A stretch of DNA of 64,000 nucleotides from Oligoflexia bacterium (lineage in GTDB: Bacteria; Bdellovibrionota_B; Oligoflexia; Oligoflexales; JAGOVF01): assembly GCA_030432875.1 (NCBI GenBank), contig JAUILP010000001.1, positions 103,086-167,085 on the forward strand. Reading direction: 5' to 3'. A model generated the notes under the pieces. The model was not told the origin of the DNA. It saw only the letters and a list, made by a program, of their open reading frames with translations, and ran no database searches. This document shows positions 48,420 through 57,598 of the stretch, in pieces. A program made the translations under genes and the position numbers. How positions within the stretch are numbered: position 1 is the stretch's first letter; the number at the start of each line of letters is the position of its first letter.

Positions 48420-49222
48420 CACGGGGCGTTTTTTTCGGAGATATTGTCGGGAGGACGGGACGTAAAGCCTTAGCCCACTATATGCCGATGCTTATAAAAA
48501 AATATAAGCAGGATTTTACCGTGATAAATGGTGAAAATAGTGCGGGTGGTTTTGGCTTAACCCGCAAGGTCTATGATGAATTCATGGCCATGGGAGTGAC
48601 GGCCCTTACAATGGGAAATCACTGGGCCGATAAAAAAGAAATTTATGAATTTATTAGAAATGTAAGTAATATAGCACTTCCTGCAAATATGGGGAACATC
48701 CCTCCAGATTATCCCAAAATAGTCTCACTCAAACTTAAAAACAACAAAACCATTAATATCATAAATTTAATCGGCAGAGTTTTTATGGGAACAGGAAGTT
48801 CCAGTCCTTTTTTGATGGCAGATCAGGTGCTCATGGAGCTCCCAAGAGACGGCATAAATCTCATAGACATGCACGCCGAAACTACGAGTGAGAAAAATGC
48901 GTTACTCCATTATGTAGCGGGGCGGGTAAGTTTTCTTTGGGGTACTCATACGCACATACAAACGGCAGACGAGCGAATATCAATGGGTCATACTGGGTAT
49001 ATTACTGATATTGGTATGACCGGGGCCTATGATTCCGTCATAGGCATTAAAAAAGAGCAATCTTTGGCGCGATTTTTAGGCAGCTCAGGAAGCAAGTCTT
49101 TTAGTGCTGCGGAAAAAGATCCGTGGGTCTGTGGTGTTGTCGTTGATTTTAATGACCAATCTGGAGCCTGTTGCGACATTCAGCGCTTTCGCTTGCGTAT
49201 GGATGAGGATTTAACTTGCTAA
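48416..49222 (+). CDS. ymdB: YmdB-family metallophosphoesterase (TIGR00282-like)
   Basis: FFGDIVGRTGRKAL; NGENSAGGFGLTRK; TMGNHWADKKE; DMHAETTSEK; WGTHTHIQTADERI. GTG start overlaps rny stop. Confidence 0.9.
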   Translation: MTRGVFFGDIVGRTGRKALAHYMPMLIKKYKQDFTVINGENSAGGFGLTRKVYDEFMAMGVTALTMGNHWADKKEIYEFIRNVSNIALPANMGNIPPDYPKIVSLKLKNNKTINIINLIGRVFMGTGSSSPFLMADQVLMELPRDGINLIDMHAETTSEKNALLHYVAGRVSFLWGTHTHIQTADERISMGHTGYITDIGMTGAYDSVIGIKKEQSLARFLGSSGSKSFSAAEKDPWVCGVVVDFNDQSGACCDIQRFRLRMDEDLTC

Positions 49223-49315
49223 AATGATTTTTTACCGTCAGTTTATTGGGTACCCGAGTTTTTAGAGTGTAAGTTTCTGTTTGATTGGTCTTTTTAAGGA
49301 AATTTTGAGGAAAAA

Positions 49316-51001
49316 ATGAAAATGAGACTACAGGTTTTTAGCAAAAGAAGTCAGAATCTCCTCCTAAGTTGTTTTGTTATGGTGATTTTTTTAATATCTC
49401 AGCGTGGACACGCCTTTTATTTAGATGGCAAAGGCCACTATGCGATCCGAGGTGAAACCCTTACCAATCCGGGTTTTTCTAAGTCTAGAGGTATGCATCA
49501 AGGCTTTAACCAGAGTTTTTCGCTTGATGGTGAAGCGCGATTTAATGACCAATCAAGCTTTTTTCTTGATCTCGGCCTCTTTGATAAGGATGAGAGTTCT
49601 TATTTAGGTGATACTGCAAAACCCAGTGACTGTGCGCCAAGGCGCGATCCAATCACGGGAGAAATAATCTCAAATTGTGACGGACGTGTTCAGGATCAGG
49701 ATATGCCTGGGTATAAAAATCGCTACCCATTTGCGCGAGGTGCCTATATTCGTTATGCTTTTGACTATTGTATCTTAGAGGCCGGTCGTAGGCCGCGCAA
49801 CTGGGGGATGGGCATATTGCACAGTAGCGGCAAAAAACCCTTTACCAATAATCCTTCTTATTTTGATGGCGCTAGCTGTATTTTAAATCCCCAAAAATCG
49901 CAAACGATCGGTTTTTCCGTTGGGTACGATAAGCTTCAGGAAACTGGCGAGAGTTTTACCAATCCTTATGATTATCCCATACCAGACATAGCGGCCCAAA
50001 ATGAATATCAGCCGGGTTCATATGGTACCGGGCGTTCAAGTGATGACATAGATCAAATATATTTTAGTTTAGAATATGATGATCGTTCAGAAAAAAGCTC
50101 AAGTTCATTTGCCAAAAATATCGGTATTTATTTTTCTAATTCATGGTCGAGCAAAAGCGCAAATTCTGTCGCTTCAGATGTAAAGTTTTTAGATTTATTC
50201 ACCGCATTATATTTCCCGTCCTTTACCTTCCGCAATGAGTTTGTCTTTCGCATGGGGCGTTCTGGCGCACCACAATATGTTGAACTAGGGGGCGCACGGC
50301 TTGATGAGGACTTATTGCCGACGCGCAACAATGTTGATACCCTGGCTTTCGCCGGTGATTTGGTATGGACTATGAGCCAAAATGGTGCTTATGTTGGACC
50401 AAAGGAATTTCGCCAAGGAAATTATTCTGAACATCTTTTAAAGTTTGAATATGCATTTGCTCCAGGGGATGCAGACTCTTATTATGTCGATGAATATAAT
50501 AAGGCAGACCCCACCCAAAGTCAGGCCTATGTTAGCAAGCGTGATAAAAAAGCTACAGCATTTCAGTTTCATCCAAATTATAAACCAGCGCTCATTCTCT
50601 TTAATGGCATGGAGAGTACTTCTGACCTCAACTTTACTAAAGGAGGCTTTTATGATGATCGTTTAGTCAACGTTATGGTCTATACGTTGGGTTATCATTA
50701 TAATAGCGTGGCTTCCGGTGATTTTGGCGTAAAACTTATTTCTGCAAAGTTACTCAACACAGCTCCCGCAGAAATGAAAGATGTTTATCTAGCTAATGCT
50801 TGGATGAAGCGCCCCGTAGGATATGGTAGTAATAACTTAGGTCATGAACTTGATTTAATGTACAAATACCACTGGGGTAGAGATGTTAATTTAGGGGTGG
50901 CGATCGCTTATGCGATGGCTGGAGATGCTTGGGATGTTGAAATAGACAAATCTCCATCAGATAGTTTTTTACTTCAATCTCAAATAAGTTTTTCTTTTTA
51001 A
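49316..51001 (+). CDS. Outer-membrane porin-like protein
   Basis: Signal peptide, alternating aromatic beta-strand pattern, C-terminal QISFSF. Confidence 0.7.
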   Translation: MKMRLQVFSKRSQNLLLSCFVMVIFLISQRGHAFYLDGKGHYAIRGETLTNPGFSKSRGMHQGFNQSFSLDGEARFNDQSSFFLDLGLFDKDESSYLGDTAKPSDCAPRRDPITGEIISNCDGRVQDQDMPGYKNRYPFARGAYIRYAFDYCILEAGRRPRNWGMGILHSSGKKPFTNNPSYFDGASCILNPQKSQTIGFSVGYDKLQETGESFTNPYDYPIPDIAAQNEYQPGSYGTGRSSDDIDQIYFSLEYDDRSEKSSSSFAKNIGIYFSNSWSSKSANSVASDVKFLDLFTALYFPSFTFRNEFVFRMGRSGAPQYVELGGARLDEDLLPTRNNVDTLAFAGDLVWTMSQNGAYVGPKEFRQGNYSEHLLKFEYAFAPGDADSYYVDEYNKADPTQSQAYVSKRDKKATAFQFHPNYKPALILFNGMESTSDLNFTKGGFYDDRLVNVMVYTLGYHYNSVASGDFGVKLISAKLLNTAPAEMKDVYLANAWMKRPVGYGSNNLGHELDLMYKYHWGRDVNLGVAIAYAMAGDAWDVEIDKSPSDSFLLQSQISFSF

Positions 51002-51006
51002 TATGG

Positions 51007-52941
51007 TTATTTATTTTCTTCAGCATGGTTTTGGTCGTGGATAAAAAATCGATGTTGAAGGAAATATTCTTCTAAATTTTCCTGCCCTTTAATATCGCGA
51101 AAAAACGTTTTGTGCGCGAGCTCTGGACAATAGAGTCGACTCTCAAGGTCGCTATATACCTTTAGGCGAGCAGGCTCAGCAAACAAGGGGTCCGCTTTTA
51201 CGTCAGTTTGCAAATCAAGAATATATGCCATAAATGAAAATATACTGCCGTGGCTCACAAAGGCAGTAACTTGATGCTTATTAATCTTCATTGCCGCGCT
51301 TTCTCCAATGCCTCCCGAGACGATAAGCGGTACATGAGATAATAATTCTTCTTCATAATTTGGGTTAGATGGCGATATAAGATCATTGCGATAAGGCTCG
51401 GCTAAATGTCCGTGGTCTCCAGAAACGATGAGCAAAGTTTTTTCCCAAAGCTGTTTATTTTTTAAGTCATTTACAAATTCACCAAGAGCAAAATCCGCGT
51501 AACGCGCGGAAGCATAACTCGGATGCCCGGAAATTCGACCACTTAAATCCTCTAAGCTAGCCGGGCGATCATCCGGAACAGTCCAAGGAATATGATTGCT
51601 GATGCTGAGTATTAGTCCTACGAAATATTTTATGCTGCCATCAAGCGTGGAAAGCCTTTCAAGCTCCCGAGCTGAACGTGAAAATAAAACGCGGTCGCTT
51701 ACCCCCCAGCCGGTTCTGCTTTCTTGATCAGAAAAATCATCGCCACTAAGAAATTTTTCCAAACCTTGATTTTTCCAAAATTTAACTTGGGAATCAAATT
51801 TTGGTTCGCCTCCGTGGAACCAAAAAGAGAACCCTCCCTGACTTTTTATGAGCTTAGGAATGCAGGCAACGCTTTGGTTTGCTAATTGTGAGGTGCCTCG
51901 CATCAGGGAATAATACTCACCGCCGATATGGCTGCAAAAAGTTGCCTCCTGCGCCGCCCGCGTTATTTTTGCGGTAGAGTACGCGCGAGTAAAAAAGATG
52001 CCTTTTTCACCTAATGCGTCGAGGGTTGGTGTGAGGGATATTTGGGTAGGAGATTTACCGACATCATAAAATCGTTGCGATTCCAAAAGTAAGACAATAA
52101 TCAGAGGCCTTTTATTGGTCCTTATGCTTTCCTCGAATCCAATTTTTAGCTGTTTGCCAAGCGGGGTGAGGGTGAAGCTTTGCGGGGTAAGCGCTTCCTG
52201 CATAATACTCGCAGGTGATGAAGGCTCCTTGGGCGAAAATCTTTTACCAATTATTTGGCTCAATGTGGACAGCTCTTTAAAATTCAGGGGTTTTAAGCGC
52301 GAAATGGGGTTGGCCAAGTCTACAGCAAAGGATTCAATAACATTAGATCTCAGCTTTTCAGGGACGAACCAGCGCCAACGGTAAATTAGATTGAAGCTGT
52401 GACTACCTAGGCTAATTAAAAAACTCGCGACAAAGCCAAGTATGTAAAACGGTAAGTGGCTCGATTTGACGGCTAGACTCCATCTTCTTAAGATTAATAC
52501 CCAAAAAAATGCCATGGCAAAAAAAGAAATGGTGGCACTGGTTAAGGCAGACGAGCCGTTGGCGCGAATAAAATCGGTGTCAATTAAATATTCAAGATGA
52601 GCGGGTATAAATTGGTGATGAAAGAATTCGACATAATTTAGGTGAAATCCAAGCATAGTCGTGACGAGGATTATCCAGGCCCAAAATAAAAAAAACGCCA
52701 ACTTTTTTTTGGGTTTTTTGTGAAATAATTGAAAGAGGCTTAAAAGAATACATATAAAAATGCTTAGTAAACACGAAATCCACAAATCGCTTGCTAAGCC
52801 GACAATGATACTTGACATACCGGAAAACGAGGGAAAAAGAGGTTCTTCGCTCAGGGTTTTAAATACTAAGAAGCGATGCGTCATGAAAATCGCAAAAAAG
52901 TATAAATAGCTAAAGAAAAAATACCTAAAAAACAGTATCAT
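51007..52941 (-). CDS. LtaS/OpgB-like membrane sulfatase-fold phosphotransferase
   Basis: Five N-terminal hydrophobic segments; PLIIVLLLESQRFYD..., FTRAYSTAKITRAAQEATFCSH, SFWFHGGEPKFD, LIVSGDHGHLAEP. Confidence 0.85.
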   Translation of the reverse strand: MILFFRYFFFSYLYFFAIFMTHRFLVFKTLSEEPLFPSFSGMSSIIVGLASDLWISCLLSIFICILLSLFQLFHKKPKKKLAFFLFWAWIILVTTMLGFHLNYVEFFHHQFIPAHLEYLIDTDFIRANGSSALTSATISFFAMAFFWVLILRRWSLAVKSSHLPFYILGFVASFLISLGSHSFNLIYRWRWFVPEKLRSNVIESFAVDLANPISRLKPLNFKELSTLSQIIGKRFSPKEPSSPASIMQEALTPQSFTLTPLGKQLKIGFEESIRTNKRPLIIVLLLESQRFYDVGKSPTQISLTPTLDALGEKGIFFTRAYSTAKITRAAQEATFCSHIGGEYYSLMRGTSQLANQSVACIPKLIKSQGGFSFWFHGGEPKFDSQVKFWKNQGLEKFLSGDDFSDQESRTGWGVSDRVLFSRSARELERLSTLDGSIKYFVGLILSISNHIPWTVPDDRPASLEDLSGRISGHPSYASARYADFALGEFVNDLKNKQLWEKTLLIVSGDHGHLAEPYRNDLISPSNPNYEEELLSHVPLIVSGGIGESAAMKINKHQVTAFVSHGSIFSFMAYILDLQTDVKADPLFAEPARLKVYSDLESRLYCPELAHKTFFRDIKGQENLEEYFLQHRFFIHDQNHAEENK

Positions 52942-53059
52942 AGCTTTTCAATTATATGGGTTAATGGTGTCATGACTACGGATTATATCCGAAATAGTTG
53001 ATCTACAGTGCCATTAATTTTTACTTTTTAGAAGAATAAAACTTTTTGAGGGAGGGGGC

Positions 53060-54364
53060 GTGATGGAGGAAATTGCGCAGGACATCATTGCGGATATTGA
53101 GGTTTGGGCCACGGTTTTTTTTGCTTTGGCGATAGTGCATACATTTTCTGTTAAATTTTTCAATAATTTGGCATCTAAAGCCCGGCATGGAAGTATTTCT
53201 GAAAATTTATACCACCTTCTTGGCGAAGTAGAGGTGGTCTTTGGTATTTGGGCCGGAATTTTCATTACGGCTTTTTGTATCCGGCATGGCTCGAAGACGG
53301 GACTTCTCTATCTGGAAAATCTTCATTTTGCTGAGCCTATTTTTGTATTTATTGTCATGTGCATTGCGAGCACAAGGCCAGTTTTAGTGGTTGCAGAAAA
53401 AATGCTAAAGGCAATTTCATCGCTTCTCCCCCTACCAAGTCAGCATTCTTTTTACCTCACAACGCTAGTTATCGGTCCAATGCTAGGGTCTTTTATTACC
53501 GAACCTGCAGCAATGACGGTCACTGCGTTAGTGCTTAAAGACTCTTTTTTTAAATCAAAAAAAATGTCCAATAAGTTTAAATATGTCACGCTGGCCTTGC
53601 TGTTTGTTAGCGTATCCATTGGCGGGGTTTTAACCCATTATGCGGCCCCCCCGGTGGTTATGGTTGCGTCAAAATTTGGCTGGGATACCCAGTATATGTT
53701 CACCCACTTTGGCTGGCGAGCTCTCATCTCTGTATTTGTCGCCGCATCGCTAACCGTCGCTTTTTTTTGGAAGGAGCTTGGGCAATTGCCAAGCCCAAAG
53801 ACGGCTTTAAAAGCACATGCCGCGACAAAGGAGAGCAACCCTCTGTGGGTCGCCATAGTCCATTTCCTCTTTTTAGCTTTGGTGGTGACGTATCATAAAT
53901 ATGTTCATTTTATCGCGCCGCTATTTTTGTTTTTTATTGGTTGGCACAAGGTTACAGAAGAACACCAAAGTGCTTTGAAGATAAGAGAGTCATTGCTTGT
54001 TGGTTATTTTTTAGGGGGGCTTATCATACTCGGCTCTTTGCAGGCCTGGTGGATAAAGCCTGTCATTAGTGGACTGGATCACCTCGCCTTATTTTGGGGA
54101 GCAACAGGATTAACAGGAATAACGGACAATGCCGCTTTAACCTATTTAGGTTCCTTGGTGCCAAACTTAAGCGAAGCGACGAAATATGCGCTTGTTTCCG
54201 GTGCGGTAACAGGAGGTGGCTTAACGGTTATTGCTAATGCTCCTAATCCAGCGGGATATAGTATTTTGAATGAAGAATTTGGTAAGGGTGGTATCAATCC
54301 GCTGTGGCTTTTTTTATGTGCCGTACCCTTTACGCTTTTGGCGGGATTTATGTTTTTACTGTAG
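53060..54364 (+). CDS. Putative Na+/H+ antiporter (DUF1504/Na_H_antiport_3-like)
   Basis: Polytopic; GPMLGSFITEPAAMTVTALVLKD; GGVLTHYAAPPVVMVA; GITDNAALTYLGSLVPNLS. Confidence 0.8.
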   Translation: MMEEIAQDIIADIEVWATVFFALAIVHTFSVKFFNNLASKARHGSISENLYHLLGEVEVVFGIWAGIFITAFCIRHGSKTGLLYLENLHFAEPIFVFIVMCIASTRPVLVVAEKMLKAISSLLPLPSQHSFYLTTLVIGPMLGSFITEPAAMTVTALVLKDSFFKSKKMSNKFKYVTLALLFVSVSIGGVLTHYAAPPVVMVASKFGWDTQYMFTHFGWRALISVFVAASLTVAFFWKELGQLPSPKTALKAHAATKESNPLWVAIVHFLFLALVVTYHKYVHFIAPLFLFFIGWHKVTEEHQSALKIRESLLVGYFLGGLIILGSLQAWWIKPVISGLDHLALFWGATGLTGITDNAALTYLGSLVPNLSEATKYALVSGAVTGGGLTVIANAPNPAGYSILNEEFGKGGINPLWLFLCAVPFTLLAGFMFLL

Positions 54365-54425
54365 AATAAATTGATAGAGGAAACGTAAGTCGTACTAGGG
54401 CATTTTGGCTTTGGGATATGTGGAG

Positions 54426-55526
54426 ATGAAAAAACAAAAATTAGTCGTACTTTATGGTGGGAGATCGACTGAGCACGAGGTCTCTTGCCGCAGTGCTGCG
54501 ACAGTTTTGCGGCATGTAAATTTTGCTAAATATGATGTTTTTTTCTTTGGCATCGACAAGCTCGGCGTATGGCACTGGCTGCCTCATCAGCCCATTATGG
54601 CAAACGTTCCAATTTCTTTACCTATCAAAGCTGATGACTTGACTCAAACAGAAAAAATTCTCTCTGAGATAGGATTATTTGCCCATCGTGGTGTTCAGCA
54701 AACTCCTGACAAACCCGTTGTATTTTCGCTTATTCATGGCAATGGCGGAGAAGATGGCAAAATGCAAGGATTTCTTGAGCTTTTAGAGGTTCCTTATGTT
54801 GGGCCCGACGTCATGGGTTCGGCAATGGCCATGGATAAACATGTGGCCAAGATTCTTGTGGAAAAGCAAGGGGTAAGAGTTGGACCTTATTTAGCGGTTC
54901 GTCTTGAGGAATGGGAAGCACATAAAACAGCGATAAAAAACACGATAACAGAAAAGCTAACTTTTCCGCTTTTTATAAAACCTGCACGTGGAGGGAGTTC
55001 GGTAGGCATTAGCAAAGTTGCCGCCATTACTCAGTTAGACGAAGCAATGGCCCTCGGCTTTACTTTTGACGATAAGCTCATTATTGAAACAGGTTTGTCC
55101 GCAAGAGAAATTGAATGTGCTGCCCTGGGTGGTTATTTTCCTAGTGTTTCCTCGCCCGGTGAGGTTGTGCCTAAGCTTGATTTTTATACCTATGAGGCAA
55201 AATACCTTGATCCTGAAGGGGCTGTTGTCAAAGTTCCTGCAGATGATCTTTCTGAGGCCGAAATTAAAAGGCTAAAAGAGATGACGCTGACTTGTTTTAA
55301 TGCCTTAAATTTGTTTGGTATGGCACGGATTGATTTTTTTGTTGATAAAAAATCACGTGAAATATTCTTTAACGAAGCAAACACAATTCCTGGATTTACT
55401 TCTATCTCACAGTATCCTATGCTTTGGGCTGCCGAGGGAGTGAAGCCTCCCGATCTTATTGATCGACTCATAGAGACTGCTATGAATCGTGCCCAGCGCC
55501 GCGTTGGGATGCATGTTTTTATTTGA
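54426..55526 (+). CDS. ddl: D-alanine--D-alanine ligase
   Basis: VLYGGRSTEHEVSCRSAATV; FSLIHGNGGEDGKMQGFLELL; FIKPARGGSSVGISKV; FNEANTIPGFTSISQYP. Confidence 0.95.
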   Translation: MKKQKLVVLYGGRSTEHEVSCRSAATVLRHVNFAKYDVFFFGIDKLGVWHWLPHQPIMANVPISLPIKADDLTQTEKILSEIGLFAHRGVQQTPDKPVVFSLIHGNGGEDGKMQGFLELLEVPYVGPDVMGSAMAMDKHVAKILVEKQGVRVGPYLAVRLEEWEAHKTAIKNTITEKLTFPLFIKPARGGSSVGISKVAAITQLDEAMALGFTFDDKLIIETGLSAREIECAALGGYFPSVSSPGEVVPKLDFYTYEAKYLDPEGAVVKVPADDLSEAEIKRLKEMTLTCFNALNLFGMARIDFFVDKKSREIFFNEANTIPGFTSISQYPMLWAAEGVKPPDLIDRLIETAMNRAQRRVGMHVFI

Positions 55527-55654
55527 GGGGAAAAGGATTCCATAGCCCGAGGTTGAGCCGAAAATTATGCATTGAATGCAGAAAAATAATATACACACCC
55601 CCAACATTGGTTGAGGGTTACCTTGAATTTTTTTTGTTAAGAAATGTAAGGTCT

Positions 55655-56323
55655 ATGGTCGCAAAAGTTCGTGCCATTATACTTGATTTTGATGGAGTCA
55701 TCGTTGATAGCCACAGCGCCCATATGGCCGCGTGGCACAAAGCCTATTTAGATTTATTTGGAGCGCAACTGCCAAGTTCTGACCAGATAATCGGACGAGC
55801 GGGAGTAGATATCGCCGCATTTTTAGCAGAAAAAATGCAAGCGCCCGAGCGTTCGCGTGAATTGTACCAATATAAATCCCGCCTTGTTTTTGAGGCATAT
55901 ACTCGCATAAACCTACTTCCAGGGGTTCGGGAGTTTATGGGCGAAAGCATGCGCGTCGGCCTGCCCTATGCCATTGGTAGCAATGCAAGAAGTGCTTTTA
56001 TAGATAGTCTTCTTAAGCGGCATTCTCTAAGCTCTTCCATAATAGTAGGTTTTGACCAGGTAAAACGCCCCAAACCAGATCCAGAGCCTTTTGTTAAGTG
56101 TGCCCAAGGCATGAAGATAGAAAAAGAGTTTTATCATGAAATTGCTGTTTTTGATGATAGCCCTATAGGGCTTAGAGCAGCATATCAAGCAGGTATGATT
56201 CCCGTTGGTGTCGAGGGGCAGTTTAATTCTGAGCAGCTTATTGATCACGGGGCTAAGTATACCGTAACAAATCTCCTTGACGCTCTAAATAAAGGCTGGA
56301 TCAAGGCTTTGCCTCAATCATAA
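55655..56323 (+). CDS. HAD-superfamily hydrolase (beta-phosphoglucomutase-like)
   Basis: ILDFDGVIVDSHSAHMAAWHKAY; LPYAIGSNA; VKRPKPDPEPFVKCA; AVFDDSPIGLRAAYQAGM. Start moved from 55523 to MVAKVRA. Confidence 0.88.
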   Translation: MVAKVRAIILDFDGVIVDSHSAHMAAWHKAYLDLFGAQLPSSDQIIGRAGVDIAAFLAEKMQAPERSRELYQYKSRLVFEAYTRINLLPGVREFMGESMRVGLPYAIGSNARSAFIDSLLKRHSLSSSIIVGFDQVKRPKPDPEPFVKCAQGMKIEKEFYHEIAVFDDSPIGLRAAYQAGMIPVGVEGQFNSEQLIDHGAKYTVTNLLDALNKGWIKALPQS

Positions 56324-56357
56324 AATTTAATCCTTCACAAAAAGAAAAGAGTAAATC

Positions 56358-57014
56358 ATGAATCAAAAAATACAGCTCTATTCCCTAGCAACACCCAATG
56401 GACAAAAAGTTTCTATTGCCTTAGAAATGATGGGTATTCAGTATGATGCTCATACAATAGATATCCGAAAGGGAGAGCAGTTTAGCGAAGATTTTTTAAA
56501 AATTAATCCCAATGGAAAAATTCCAGCCATTGTTGATCCTATAGGCGATGCGGGCAATCCTTTAGCGATAATGGAATCAGGGGCAATTCTTCTTTATTTG
56601 GCAGAAAAAACAGGCCAGTTTTTGCCGAAAGCTATAGGTTCAAGAAGTCGCGTGCTTCAGTGGCTTTTTTTTCAAGTCGGTGGTGTCGGCCCGATGTTTG
56701 GACAGTTTGGTCATTTTACCGTTTACGCAAAAGATAAAGGCGATCTATCTTATCCGATTGAACGCTACACCAACGAAGTTAAGAGACTTTTAAAAGTTCT
56801 GGATAACCAGCTTGCTAAGACCGCGTTTTTAGCAGGTGATGAGATTTCTATTGCGGACTTTGCTACTATGCCCTGGGTTCTTGGATTAGATAAATTTTAC
56901 AAAGCGAAAGCCATCCTGGGACTAGATGAACATTCCCATATTACGCGCTGGCTCGCGGCGAATTTGGCATTTCCTGGGGTTGAAAAAGGTCTTGGCGTAT
57001 GTGGTATGCAATAA
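56358..57014 (+). CDS. Glutathione S-transferase family protein
   Basis: LYSLATPNGQKVSIALEMMGIQYDAHTIDIRKGEQ...INPNGKIPAIVDP; ESGAILLYLAEKTGQFLP; SIADFATMPW. Confidence 0.92.
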   Translation: MNQKIQLYSLATPNGQKVSIALEMMGIQYDAHTIDIRKGEQFSEDFLKINPNGKIPAIVDPIGDAGNPLAIMESGAILLYLAEKTGQFLPKAIGSRSRVLQWLFFQVGGVGPMFGQFGHFTVYAKDKGDLSYPIERYTNEVKRLLKVLDNQLAKTAFLAGDEISIADFATMPWVLGLDKFYKAKAILGLDEHSHITRWLAANLAFPGVEKGLGVCGMQ

Positions 57015-57598
57015 TTTACCTAAATTTTGAGTTGCCTGAAGATTTTCAAATACCTTTGGTTTGGTCCATTTCTGTTCTAGCAAGCGCTACTTTTAGGGGG
57101 AGGCCGTTTGGATTTTTTCTGTTGTGAAAATGACTTCGCGGAGAATTTGTGCGTACAATCACTAAAGCTTTAATTATTTTGGGTGATTTTACCTGTGTTT
57201 AGGCTTGGTGCCGCTCTGGTATAAAACCACCTAAAGATCCTTCTTAATTTTTACCGCCCCGCTATGCTGCCAAAATATTTAGGTGTTTCCTGCTGCCGTC
57301 CTCTGTCTTCGGGCAGCCTCCAATCGATAAACTTTTAATACAACAATTTGCTTAGTGCTATGCGTGAATTTAACGCATAATGCCTTATAATTGTTGATAT
57401 TATTTCCAGGTCAGTCTTATTCGACCCAATGTCAAAATATATATTGAGGCGATAATTTTCTAATGATTATTGTCTTTTCCTATGATATTAGGGGGACTGA
57501 AAGTAAGGTGGTGGTTCTTTTTCCCGGTTATTTTGTCATTTTTTTAATCGTTGATAAAAAAAATGTGATTTTCTATTTTTTTTAAGGGGGCAGCAATT

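Noticed and set aside
46971-48422. Minus-strand ORFs opposite rny
   Set aside because: Antisense shadows of the high-confidence rny frame.
57262-57320. Possible RNase P RNA fragment because of GCTGCC...GGGCAGC and purine-rich complement
   Set aside because: No GAGGAAAGUCC-type core or other universal RNase P segments found on either strand.
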